A stretch of DNA of 64,000 bases, taken from Sphaerisporangium sp040683095. GTDB lineage: Bacteria; Actinomycetota; Actinomycetes; Streptosporangiales; Streptosporangiaceae. The stretch spans positions 164,228-228,227 of the forward strand of contig NZ_JBFBCI010000008.1 in the NCBI RefSeq assembly GCF_040683095.1, read 5' to 3'. Both the position numbers and the translations under genes were made by a program. The notes under the pieces were generated by a model. That model did no database searches. It worked only from the letters and a program-made list of their open reading frames with translations, and was not told the DNA's origin. Below, in pieces: positions 53,978 to 61,339 of this stretch. How positions within the stretch are numbered: position 1 is the first letter of the stretch; the number at the start of each line of letters is the position of its first letter.

Positions 53978-54364
53978 ATGATTGGCATCCACACTGTCAC
54001 GATCGACAGCGACGAGCCGTACGAACTCGCCGAATGGTGGCACGAAGTGCTCGGGTGGCCCTTCGACGACGAGACCGACGAGGACGACGACGAGATCATG
54101 CTCGTGGGGCCGAACGAGCCCCACCTGCTGTTCATCCGCGTCCCGGAGGGCAAGTCCGTCAAGAACCGCCTGCACCTCGATCTGAGGCCGCAGGGGGACG
54201 GGACGCGCGATGACGAGGTCCGGCGGCTGATCGGCCTCGGCGCCACGGTGCACGAGGACCACCGCTACAGCGACGGCACCGGCTGGGTGACCATGCTCGA
54301 CCCGGAGGGCAACGAGTTCTGCGTGTGCCGCGGCCAGGCCGAGCGCGAGGCCATGGGGGACTGA
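53978..54364 (+). CDS. VOC-superfamily (glyoxalase-like) protein
   Basis: A 128-residue protein with two beta-alpha-beta-beta-beta modules. The first has IHTVTIDSDEPYELAEWWHEVLGW; the second has LHLDLRP followed by GWVTMLDPEGNEFCVC, the usual glyoxalase-like ending. Potential metal ligands (His5, the Glu in the module ends) are present. ATG 53978 has only a weak ribosome site. Members include dioxygenases, lyases and resistance proteins; the substrate is unknown. Confidence 0.88.
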   Translation: MIGIHTVTIDSDEPYELAEWWHEVLGWPFDDETDEDDDEIMLVGPNEPHLLFIRVPEGKSVKNRLHLDLRPQGDGTRDDEVRRLIGLGATVHEDHRYSDGTGWVTMLDPEGNEFCVCRGQAEREAMGD

Positions 54365-54399
54365 CTCCGGCCCCCGGAAGAGCACAGAAGAGCCTGGGC

Positions 54400-54420
54400 G
54401 CGGGGGCCCAGGGCCCCCGC
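54400..54420. terminator. hairpin between convergent VOC and membrane protein genes
   Basis: GCGGGGGCC (54400-54408) pairs with GGCCCCCGC (54412-54420) across CAG. It lies between two convergent stops and could serve both strands. Confidence 0.7.
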
Positions 54421-54428
54421 CGGCCGGC

Positions 54429-54881
54429 TCAGCGGGCGGACCTGGCCTTTCCCTTGAGCGAGAGCGTGCCGAGGGCCGCGATCAGGTAGACCAGCGCGCC
54501 GCCCCACAGCGCGTCCCAGGCGGCGCCGAACACGCCTTCCTGGTCGAAGATGAGCTGGATCGGGTACATCAGGACGGCGGCGCCGATGCCCGGGTAGAGC
54601 GAGAACCTCCACGGGTGCCGCAGCGACCACAGCCGCGCCTGGCGGGTCACCCTGTCGCCGACGTCGGGCTTGCGGACGGCGCCGACGGCGGCGACCAGGC
54701 TGAAGAGGCTGATCCCGAGGCACAGGGCCCAGGTCAGGTCGGCGGGGCCGGGCAGGATGGCCCCCATCGTGAAGCTGATCGCCGCGGCCGCCGTACCGGT
54801 GATCGCCGCGGCCTTCCAGGGCGCGCCCCGCAGGGCGGCGCCGGCGAGCGACATCTCGTCGCGCCGAGTCAGTTCGTTCAT
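54429..54881 (-). CDS. hypothetical four-helix membrane protein
   Basis: A 150-residue protein with about four membrane segments (AAITGTAAAAISFTMGAIL, LTWALCLGISLFSLVAAVG, FSLYPGIGAAVLMYPIQLI, ALWGGALVYLIAALGTL) and a basic end (LKGKARSAR). No family is recognised. ATG 54879-54881 has weak GAGTGC-type upstream sequence. It is flanked by convergent VOC and divergent GNAT genes, so it is probably transcribed alone. Confidence 0.72.
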   Translation of the reverse strand: MNELTRRDEMSLAGAALRGAPWKAAAITGTAAAAISFTMGAILPGPADLTWALCLGISLFSLVAAVGAVRKPDVGDRVTRQARLWSLRHPWRFSLYPGIGAAVLMYPIQLIFDQEGVFGAAWDALWGGALVYLIAALGTLSLKGKARSAR

Positions 54882-55003
54882 GGCATCCAGAGTGCCCTGT
54901 GTGACGCCTTCGGTACATCGGGGGAGAACCCTGATCCTCCCCTGAGCCGCGTTCGGTTTCCGGGGGCACGTGTTCGCCGGACCGGTCCCGTTACCCTTTG
55001 AAT

Positions 55004-55453
55004 ATGTCTGTGATCTTTCGTCCCGCGCGCCGGGAGGACGTCCCCCTCATCGTGGCCATGCTCGCCGACGATCCCATCGCGACGGCCAGAGAAGGCGACC
55101 CCCAGGACGAGGCCTACATGACCGCCTTCGAGGCCATCGACCGCGACCCCCGCCAGGAGCTGGTGGTCGCCGAGGCGGACGGCCATGTGGTGGGCACCAT
55201 GCAGGTCACCTACATCCCCGGGCTGTCCCGTAGGGGCGGGGAGCGGGCGCTGATCGAGGCCGTCCGCGTCGGCGCGGGCGCGCGCGGCCAGGGACTGGGG
55301 CGCGCCATGATCGGGTGGGCCATCGACAGGGCGCGCGAGCGCGGCTGCCGCATGGTGCAGCTCACCAGCGACAAGGCCCGCCCCGACGCCCACCGCTTCT
55401 ACACCTCGCTGGGCTTCGTCGACTCCCACGTGGGCTTCAAGCTGGCCCTCTGA
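55004..55453 (+). CDS. GNAT-family N-acetyltransferase
   Basis: A 149-residue GNAT protein. Motif A is VRVGAGARGQGLGRAMIGWAI, the acetyl-CoA pyrophosphate loop (Q/R-x-x-G-x-G/A). Motif B-like VQLTSDKARPDAHRFYTSLGF follows and is typical of the small bacterial group. ATG 55004 has no Shine-Dalgarno; TACCCT (54992-54997) ends 6 bases before it, so it may be leaderless. The substrate is unknown. The stop lies only 8 bases from the convergent oxidoreductase stop. Confidence 0.9.
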   Translation: MSVIFRPARREDVPLIVAMLADDPIATAREGDPQDEAYMTAFEAIDRDPRQELVVAEADGHVVGTMQVTYIPGLSRRGGERALIEAVRVGAGARGQGLGRAMIGWAIDRARERGCRMVQLTSDKARPDAHRFYTSLGFVDSHVGFKLAL

Positions 55454-55461
55454 GGCGAGCC

Positions 55462-57477
55462 CTAGGGGAGCGGGCCGATCTCGACGAGGTTGTCGTGGTA
55501 GACCGCGCCCCTGCCCATGTCGGCGTCGCGCTCGTCCACCAGCGCGTTGACGTTGGTCCCTCCCGGACTGAGCTTGGGCCAGCTCCCCTTGGGCGTCGCG
55601 ACCACGCCGGGGGCCACCCGGTCGGTGATCTCCACCTCGGCCGTCATCCCGCCGTTGTCGTTGAAGACCCGCACCCGCTGCCCGTGGCTCAGGCCGCGGT
55701 CGGCGGCGTCCTTCTCGTTCACCATCACCTTCGGCGCGCCCGCCCGCCGGGTCAGCTCGGGGTTGTTGCCGAACACCGTGTTGAGGAACACGTGCGACGC
55801 CGGGGTGATCATCGCGAGCTTGTACGGCCCGTCGGGGCGGATCGTGGCGGGCGGGACGTACCCCTTGCCCTCGGGGACGAACCGCAGCCTGCGCGACGGC
55901 GTCGGGAACCCGTCGGTGAACGGCACGAACGGCTCGGGGTAGTTGAGCCGCGCCCAGCCCTTCTCGCGGAGCCCCTCGACCGTGATGCCCGCCAGCGCCG
56001 GGTGGTCCGCCGACAGCAGCTCCTCGGCGATCTTGAGGTCGGAGTCGTAGAGGGACGGCTCGGTCAGGCCCAGACGGCGGGCCAGCCGGCGGAACGTCTC
56101 GGTGGTGGACAGGCACTCCCCGGCGGGGGCCACCGCGGGCTCGTTCCACAGCAGGTACATGTGGCCGTACCCGTGGTGCAGGTCCATGTGCTCGAACTGC
56201 ATGGTCGCCGGCAGCACGATGTCGGCGTAGTCGACGGTATCGGTGGGGAACTGCTCCATCACGACCGTGAACAGGTCCTCCCTGAGCAGGCCCTCGCGGA
56301 TCCGGTTCTGGTCCGACGTGCTGCCCATCGGGTTGGCCCCGTAGACCCACAGGCACTTGACGGGCTTCTCGGTGTCGGCGAGGCCCTCGGCGAGGCGGGT
56401 CATCGTGAGCGTGCGCACGGGCTTGGGCAGCAACTCGCGCCGGGAGTCGACGCGCAGCGGCACGTAGGCGCTGGTGGAGTACGCCAGGCCGCCGCCGGGG
56501 TACTTCCAGTCGCCGGTGACGCCGGGGATGCAGGCGATCGTGCGCATGGCCGTGCCGCCGCCCTGGTGGCGCTGGATGCCCATCGTGGCGCGGATGCCGG
56601 TGGGGCGGGTGTGCGCCAGGCGTACGCCGAGGGCGCGGATGTCCTTCTCGGGGATGCCGGTGATCTCGGCGGCCACCTTCGGCGGATATTTGCGGATTTC
56701 TCGCTCGAAATCCTCCCAGCCGGTGGTGTGGTGCTCCAGGTAGTCGCGGTCCTCGGCCCCTTCGTTCAGGACGACGTACATCAGGGCCAGCGCGAGCGCC
56801 GCGTCCGTCCCCGGCCGGATGGCCAGGTACTCGTCGGCCTGGTCCGCCGTGCGGGTCCTGATCGGGTCGATCGCGACGACGTGGGCGCCGTTCGCGCGCG
56901 CCTCCTGGATGAACTTCCACAGGTGATGGCCGCTCGTGAGCGTGTTCGTACCCCACAGCAGGATCAGCTTGGACAGCGCGAACGTCTCGGGGTCCATGCC
57001 GCCCGGAGTGCCGTTCGTGCGCGCCAGTCCGAGGTTCCCCGCCCGCGAGCAGATGTTGAGGTCGTGCCGCGACGCCCCCAGGGCGTTCCACAGCCGCTGC
57101 CCGGCGAGTCCGGACTCGCCCTGGATGTACCCGAGCGTCCCCGTCCCCTGGTACGGCCAGATCGCCTCGCCGCCGAACTCGTCGATGATCGCGGTGAGCC
57201 GGGTCGCGATCTCGTCCAGCGCCTCGTCCCACGAGATGCGCTCGAAGCGGCCCGACCCCTTCGGCCCGACCCGGCGCATCGGGTGCAGGATGCGGTCGGC
57301 GGCCTTGGTGTGCTCGAGATAACGATTCACCTTCACGCAGAGGGCGCCGCGCGTGTACGGCTGGTCCCGGTTGCCCCGCAGGCCCACCGCCTCGCCGTCC
57401 CTGACGGTCACCACCCACGAGCAGGTGTCCGGACAGTCCAGCGGACACGCCCCCAGCACGTTCAGCTCACGTGTCAT
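55462..57477 (-). CDS. molybdopterin oxidoreductase with N-terminal 4Fe-4S site
   Basis: A 671-residue DMSO-reductase-superfamily enzyme. The Fe4S4 cysteines are C11, C15, C19 and C47 (ACPLDCPDTC...ALC). FERISWDEALDEIA and NICSRAGN mark the molybdenum domain; GTNTLTSG, AIDPIRTRTADQAD and YGANPMGS bind the two pterins. The C-terminal MopB domain holds HVFLNTVFGNN and VRVFNDNGG. No Tat signal is present, so it is cytoplasmic. It is a single-subunit type with no electron-transfer partner beside it; the substrate is unknown. ATG 57477 lacks a ribosome site; TAGCGT ends 6 bases upstream, suggesting a leaderless mRNA. Confidence 0.92.
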   Translation of the reverse strand: MTRELNVLGACPLDCPDTCSWVVTVRDGEAVGLRGNRDQPYTRGALCVKVNRYLEHTKAADRILHPMRRVGPKGSGRFERISWDEALDEIATRLTAIIDEFGGEAIWPYQGTGTLGYIQGESGLAGQRLWNALGASRHDLNICSRAGNLGLARTNGTPGGMDPETFALSKLILLWGTNTLTSGHHLWKFIQEARANGAHVVAIDPIRTRTADQADEYLAIRPGTDAALALALMYVVLNEGAEDRDYLEHHTTGWEDFEREIRKYPPKVAAEITGIPEKDIRALGVRLAHTRPTGIRATMGIQRHQGGGTAMRTIACIPGVTGDWKYPGGGLAYSTSAYVPLRVDSRRELLPKPVRTLTMTRLAEGLADTEKPVKCLWVYGANPMGSTSDQNRIREGLLREDLFTVVMEQFPTDTVDYADIVLPATMQFEHMDLHHGYGHMYLLWNEPAVAPAGECLSTTETFRRLARRLGLTEPSLYDSDLKIAEELLSADHPALAGITVEGLREKGWARLNYPEPFVPFTDGFPTPSRRLRFVPEGKGYVPPATIRPDGPYKLAMITPASHVFLNTVFGNNPELTRRAGAPKVMVNEKDAADRGLSHGQRVRVFNDNGGMTAEVEITDRVAPGVVATPKGSWPKLSPGGTNVNALVDERDADMGRGAVYHDNLVEIGPLP

Positions 57478-57663
57478 GAATAAACGCTACCTGGGCGGTC
57501 ATTACCAATCCATGGGACCCCGTGTGGTGTCCGCACCATCACCATCGATCATGTCTCGTCCGGCTGGTCCCCCACCGGCGGACGCGCCGTAGAGTGTCAA
57601 CGAATGGCCGGGGGCGACCGAACTCCGGCGGCCTGCCGGGCGCGCGCCAAGAACGCCCGGAAA

Positions 57664-57690
57664 CAGGGCCGCCGATTTCCGTCGGCCCTG
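57664..57690 (+). promoter_or_regulatory. leader hairpin ahead of the Arg-rich leader peptide
   Basis: CAGGGCCG (57664-57671) pairs with CGGCCCTG (57683-57690) across 11 bases. It lies 34 bases upstream of the 10-residue leader frame, in the same 5' region. TAGAGT at 57590-57595 is a possible -10 for this leader. Confidence 0.45.
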
Positions 57691-57724
57691 CGCGATCAAC
57701 GCGAACTAGGGCTAGGAAGATCAT

Positions 57725-57757
57725 ATGACGCGAGACGAGTGCAGACGTCGGCGGTGA
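57725..57757 (+). CDS. 10-residue Cys/Arg-rich leader peptide
   Basis: ATG 57725 encodes MTRDECRRRR and stops at TGA 57755-57757. AGGAAG lies about five bases upstream, the best ribosome site in the area. The stop overlaps the GTG start of the large membrane-protein gene as GTGA, so ribosomes finishing the leader can start the main gene. Five of ten codons are Arg, ending in four in a row after a Cys, which suggests sensing of charged tRNA-Arg or cysteine supply. Actinobacterial Cys leader peptides are a loose parallel. Regulation is inference. Confidence 0.55.
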   Translation: MTRDECRRRR

Positions 57758-60324
57758 CCGAAATCAGGCAACGTGACGAGGCGGAGGAAGCGGCGGGGGA
57801 GCAGATCTCCGCGGCCGACGCCGACGTGACCGCGCACGATCCATCGCGCGAGTCGGTGGCTGAAGAGGGGCACGACGCGGCGGTCCACGCGGAGGCGGCC
57901 CCCGAGACCCGGTCCGAGGCACGGCGCGAGGCCCAGGAGGCCGGCCCGTCCGCCGACGCCTCCCGCGATTCCCTCGTGCTCGTCGTCGAGCCCCTGCTGC
58001 CCCAGCGCATCCGCCGTCCCTCGGACGCCCTCCGCTTCCTCGCCACGCTGGCCGCGCTCGCCGCCGTGATCCTCCTCGCGCTCGTCGCCAAGCAGACGCT
58101 CGACGGGCTGGAGAAGGACGTCACCGACGGCACGAGCCGCGCCCCCGACCTGCTGATCGGCGTGGCCGCCTTCCTCGCGGGCACCGCCGTCCTCGCCGTG
58201 CCCGCCGCCTACGCCGTCGAACGGGTCTTCCACCGCGACGGGCTGCGCGTCGCCGAGGGACTGATCGCGGCCATCACCGGCATGCTCGCCTCCTTCGTGC
58301 TCGGCGAGTGGCTGGCCGTGGCCGGTCCCGGCGACCTGCGCCAACTCCTCACGGGCGGACGCTCGGTCGAGCCGATCAACACCCTGCTCACCTCCGTCGT
58401 CGCCTACGTCACCGCCGTCCGCATCTCCCGCCGCCCCACCTGGCGCGCGGTGATGTGGATGGCCATCGCCCTGGACGTCTTCGCCCTGTTCACCGGCGCC
58501 GAGGCCACCGCTCTCGGCGTCTTCGTCACCTATCTGGTCGGCCTCGCCATCGGGTACGCCACGCTGTACGTCGTCGGCAGCCCCAACACCCGCCCGCCCG
58601 GCAGCACGGTCATCGCCACCCTCCGCCGCCTCGGGTTCGTCCCCGTCAAGGCGAGGCGCATCAACGACGACCCGCAGGGCAGCCGCCGCTACGCCGTGAC
58701 CATGTCCGACGAGCGCCGCCTCGACGTCACCGTCCTCGACCGCGACCGGCAGGTCTCCGGCGTCCTCTACCGCCTGTGGCGGCGCATCCGCCTCAACTCC
58801 GAGACCCGCCGCCGCGCCATCCGCTCGCTGCGCGCCGAGCTGGAGCGCGAGGCCCTCATGGCGTACGCCGCCCAGGCCGTCGGGGCGAACACCCCGCGCC
58901 TGGTCGGCACCAGCGAGATCGGCACCGACGCCGCCCTGCTCGCGTACGAGCACCTGGAGACCCGCGCACTGGAGGACGTCGCCGACGACGAGCTCACCGA
59001 CGAGCTGCTGATCAAGATCTGGAAGCAGGTCGAGCTGCTCCAGGCGCAGCGGCTCGCCCACCGCCGCCTCACCGGCGACAGCATCCACCTGCACGGCGGC
59101 GAGGTCGTCCTGATGGACGCCCGCAGCGGCGAGATCGCGGCCGGAGACCTGCTGCTGCGCCTGGACGTCGCCCAGTTGCTCACCTACCTCGCCCTGCGGG
59201 TCGGCCCCGAGCGCTCGGTGGTGTCGGCCTCGAAGGTCATGCCCAAGCAGGCTCTCGCCGGGGCCCTGCCGCTGCTCCAGCGCATCGCCCTCACCCGCGG
59301 CACCCGCGCCGAGGTCGGCAAGAACAAGGAACTGCTGCCGGCCCTGCGCGAGCACATCGTCGCGCTCACCCCGCAGGTCGAGGTCGAAGAGGTACGCCTG
59401 GAGCGGTTCCGGCCGCGCACCGTCGTCACGATCATCGCCAGCGCCCTGGCCGCGTACTTCCTGCTCTCCCAGCTCAGCCGGGTCAACCTCGCGGACGTCG
59501 TCACCTCGGCCAAGTGGGGCTGGGGCGGCGTCGCGCTCGCCGCCGCCGGGATGAGCTACGTCGCCGCCGCGCTCATGCTGCGCGGCTTCGTCCCCGAGGC
59601 CCTGCCTCTCGGCCGTACGGTGCTGGCGCAGTTCGCGGGCTCGTTCGTCAAGCTCGTCGCGCCCGCGGCGGTCAGCGGTGTCGCGATCAACACTCGCTAC
59701 CTGCAGAAACGCGGCATCGCCCCAGGGCTCGCGGTGGCGAGCGTGGGCGCCTCCCAGCTCGTCGGCCTCGGCTTCCACATCGTGCTGCTGCTGCTGTTCG
59801 GCTACGTCACGGGCACCAAGGCCGCCCCATCGGTGAGCCCGTCCCGGGGCATCGTCATCGGCCTGCTGTCCGCCGGCGTGGTCGTCCTGCTCGTCCTGGC
59901 CGTCCCGCAACTGCGGCGCCTGGTCGCCGGGCGCATCAAGCCGCTGTTCTCCGGGGTGATCCCCAGGCTGCTGGACGTCCTGCAGTCGCCGCGCAAGATC
60001 CTGGAAGGGGTCAGCGGCACGCTGCTGCTGACCCTCGCGTTCATCGTCTGCCTGGACGCCTGCGTCCGCGCCTTCGGCGGCTCGCTCCCCTTCACGTCCG
60101 TCGCCGTGGTGTTCCTCGCCGGCAACGCCATCGGCTCCGCCGCGCCCATCCCCGGAGGGTTGGGCGCGGTCGAAGCGTCCCTCTCACTCGGCCTGACGCT
60201 GTCCGGGCTGCCCGGCACCGTCGCCACCTCGGCCGTCCTGCTGTTCCGGCTGCTGACGTTCTGGCTGCCCGTCCTGCCGGGGTGGGCGTCGTTCGCCTGG
60301 CTCCAGCGGCACGACGCCCTCTAG
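57754..60324 (+). CDS. large membrane protein with kinase-like middle and flippase-like (UPF0104) C-terminus
   Basis: An 856-residue protein. The acidic Ala-rich N-terminus is disordered. Membrane helices span about 95-280, including FLATLAALAAVILLALVAK and LLIGVAAFLAGTAVLA. A soluble middle of about 300 residues resembles an aminoglycoside-kinase/ABC1 fold: LLAYEHLETRAL, HRRLTGDSIHLHGGEVVLMD with Asp. Last come eight or so helices of the lysylphosphatidylglycerol synthase TM/UPF0104 type (APAAVSGVAINTRYLQKRG, AAPIPGGLGAVEASLSLGL). Such C-termini flip lipids or lipid-linked sugars. GTG 57754 is chosen for its GTGA overlap with the leader peptide; GTG 57739 is the alternative. The true substrate is unknown. 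Confidence 0.85.
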   Translation: MTEIRQRDEAEEAAGEQISAADADVTAHDPSRESVAEEGHDAAVHAEAAPETRSEARREAQEAGPSADASRDSLVLVVEPLLPQRIRRPSDALRFLATLAALAAVILLALVAKQTLDGLEKDVTDGTSRAPDLLIGVAAFLAGTAVLAVPAAYAVERVFHRDGLRVAEGLIAAITGMLASFVLGEWLAVAGPGDLRQLLTGGRSVEPINTLLTSVVAYVTAVRISRRPTWRAVMWMAIALDVFALFTGAEATALGVFVTYLVGLAIGYATLYVVGSPNTRPPGSTVIATLRRLGFVPVKARRINDDPQGSRRYAVTMSDERRLDVTVLDRDRQVSGVLYRLWRRIRLNSETRRRAIRSLRAELEREALMAYAAQAVGANTPRLVGTSEIGTDAALLAYEHLETRALEDVADDELTDELLIKIWKQVELLQAQRLAHRRLTGDSIHLHGGEVVLMDARSGEIAAGDLLLRLDVAQLLTYLALRVGPERSVVSASKVMPKQALAGALPLLQRIALTRGTRAEVGKNKELLPALREHIVALTPQVEVEEVRLERFRPRTVVTIIASALAAYFLLSQLSRVNLADVVTSAKWGWGGVALAAAGMSYVAAALMLRGFVPEALPLGRTVLAQFAGSFVKLVAPAAVSGVAINTRYLQKRGIAPGLAVASVGASQLVGLGFHIVLLLLFGYVTGTKAAPSVSPSRGIVIGLLSAGVVVLLVLAVPQLRRLVAGRIKPLFSGVIPRLLDVLQSPRKILEGVSGTLLLTLAFIVCLDACVRAFGGSLPFTSVAVVFLAGNAIGSAAPIPGGLGAVEASLSLGLTLSGLPGTVATSAVLLFRLLTFWLPVLPGWASFAWLQRHDAL

Positions 60325-60331
60325 GTTTCCC

Positions 60332-61339
60332 TCAGAGCACCTTGCGGCCCGGCTCGGCGATCTCCTTGTCGATCGCGGCGAGCTCGTCGGCCGAGAACTC
60401 CAGGTTGTCCACCGCCGCGACGTTGTCCTCGAGCTGCTTCACGCTGCTCGCGCCGATCAGCACCGAGGTGATCCGCGCGTCGCGCAGCGCCCAGGACAGC
60501 GCCATCTGCGCGAGCGACTGCCCGCGGCCCGCGGCGATCTCGTTCAGCGCGCGGACGCGGCGCAGCACGTCCTCGGTGATGTGGCTCGGCCGCAGGAACC
60601 GCTCCTTGGAGGCGCGCGAGCCCTCGGGGATGCCGTCGAGGTACCGGTTGGTGAGGATGCCCTGCGACAGCGGCGAGAACGGGATGCAGCCGACGCCCTC
60701 GGCCTCAAGCGTGTCCAGCAGACCGTCCTCGATCCAGCGGTCGAACATCGAATAGTTCGGCTGGTGGATCAGCAGCGGCGTGCCGAGCCGCCGCAGGATC
60801 TCGGCGGCGCGGCGCGTCTGCTCGGGGTTGTAGTTGGAGATGCCCGCGTACAGCGCCCGGCCCGACCGGACGGCCGTGTCCAGCGCGCCCATGGTCTCCT
60901 CCAGCGGGGTGTCCGGGTCCGGCCGGTGGCTGTAGAAGATGTCGACGTAGTCCAGGCCCATGCGCACCAGCGACTGGTCCAGGCTCGCCAGCACGTACTT
61001 GCGCGAGCCCCACTCGCCGTACGGGCCGGGCCACATGTCGTACCCGGCCTTGGTCGAGATGATCAGCTCGTCGCGGTACGGCCTGAAGTCCTGTGCGAAG
61101 ATCTGGCCGAAGTTCCGCTCGGCGGAGCCGGCCGGGGGGCCGTAGTTGTTGGCCAGGTCGAAGTGCGTCACACCGAGGTCGAAGGCCCGGCGCAGGGTGG
61201 CCCTCTGGGTCTCGATCGGCTTGTCGTCCCCGAAGTTGTGCCAGAGCCCGAGCGACACCGCGGGAAGCTTCAGGCCGCTCCTGCCGGACCGGTTGTAGGG
61301 CTGCCGCTCGTAACGATCGCTCGATGCCGAATACGTCAC
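60332..61339 (-). CDS. aldo/keto reductase, YghZ-like
   Basis: A 335-residue aldo/keto reductase. FDLANNYGPPAGSAERNFG is the signature of the YghZ/L-glyceraldehyde-3-phosphate reductase branch. The catalytic tetrad is visible as the Asp and Tyr of that block, Lys in IISTKAGYD and His in IFYSHRPD. ISNYNPEQ and SVLIGASSVKQL bind NADPH. GTG 61339 overlaps the oligopeptidase stop as GTGA, so it is translationally coupled to it. The pairing with a peptidase has no obvious metabolic logic. The likely role is aldehyde detoxification. Confidence 0.92.
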   Translation of the reverse strand: MTYSASSDRYERQPYNRSGRSGLKLPAVSLGLWHNFGDDKPIETQRATLRRAFDLGVTHFDLANNYGPPAGSAERNFGQIFAQDFRPYRDELIISTKAGYDMWPGPYGEWGSRKYVLASLDQSLVRMGLDYVDIFYSHRPDPDTPLEETMGALDTAVRSGRALYAGISNYNPEQTRRAAEILRRLGTPLLIHQPNYSMFDRWIEDGLLDTLEAEGVGCIPFSPLSQGILTNRYLDGIPEGSRASKERFLRPSHITEDVLRRVRALNEIAAGRGQSLAQMALSWALRDARITSVLIGASSVKQLEDNVAAVDNLEFSADELAAIDKEIAEPGRKVL

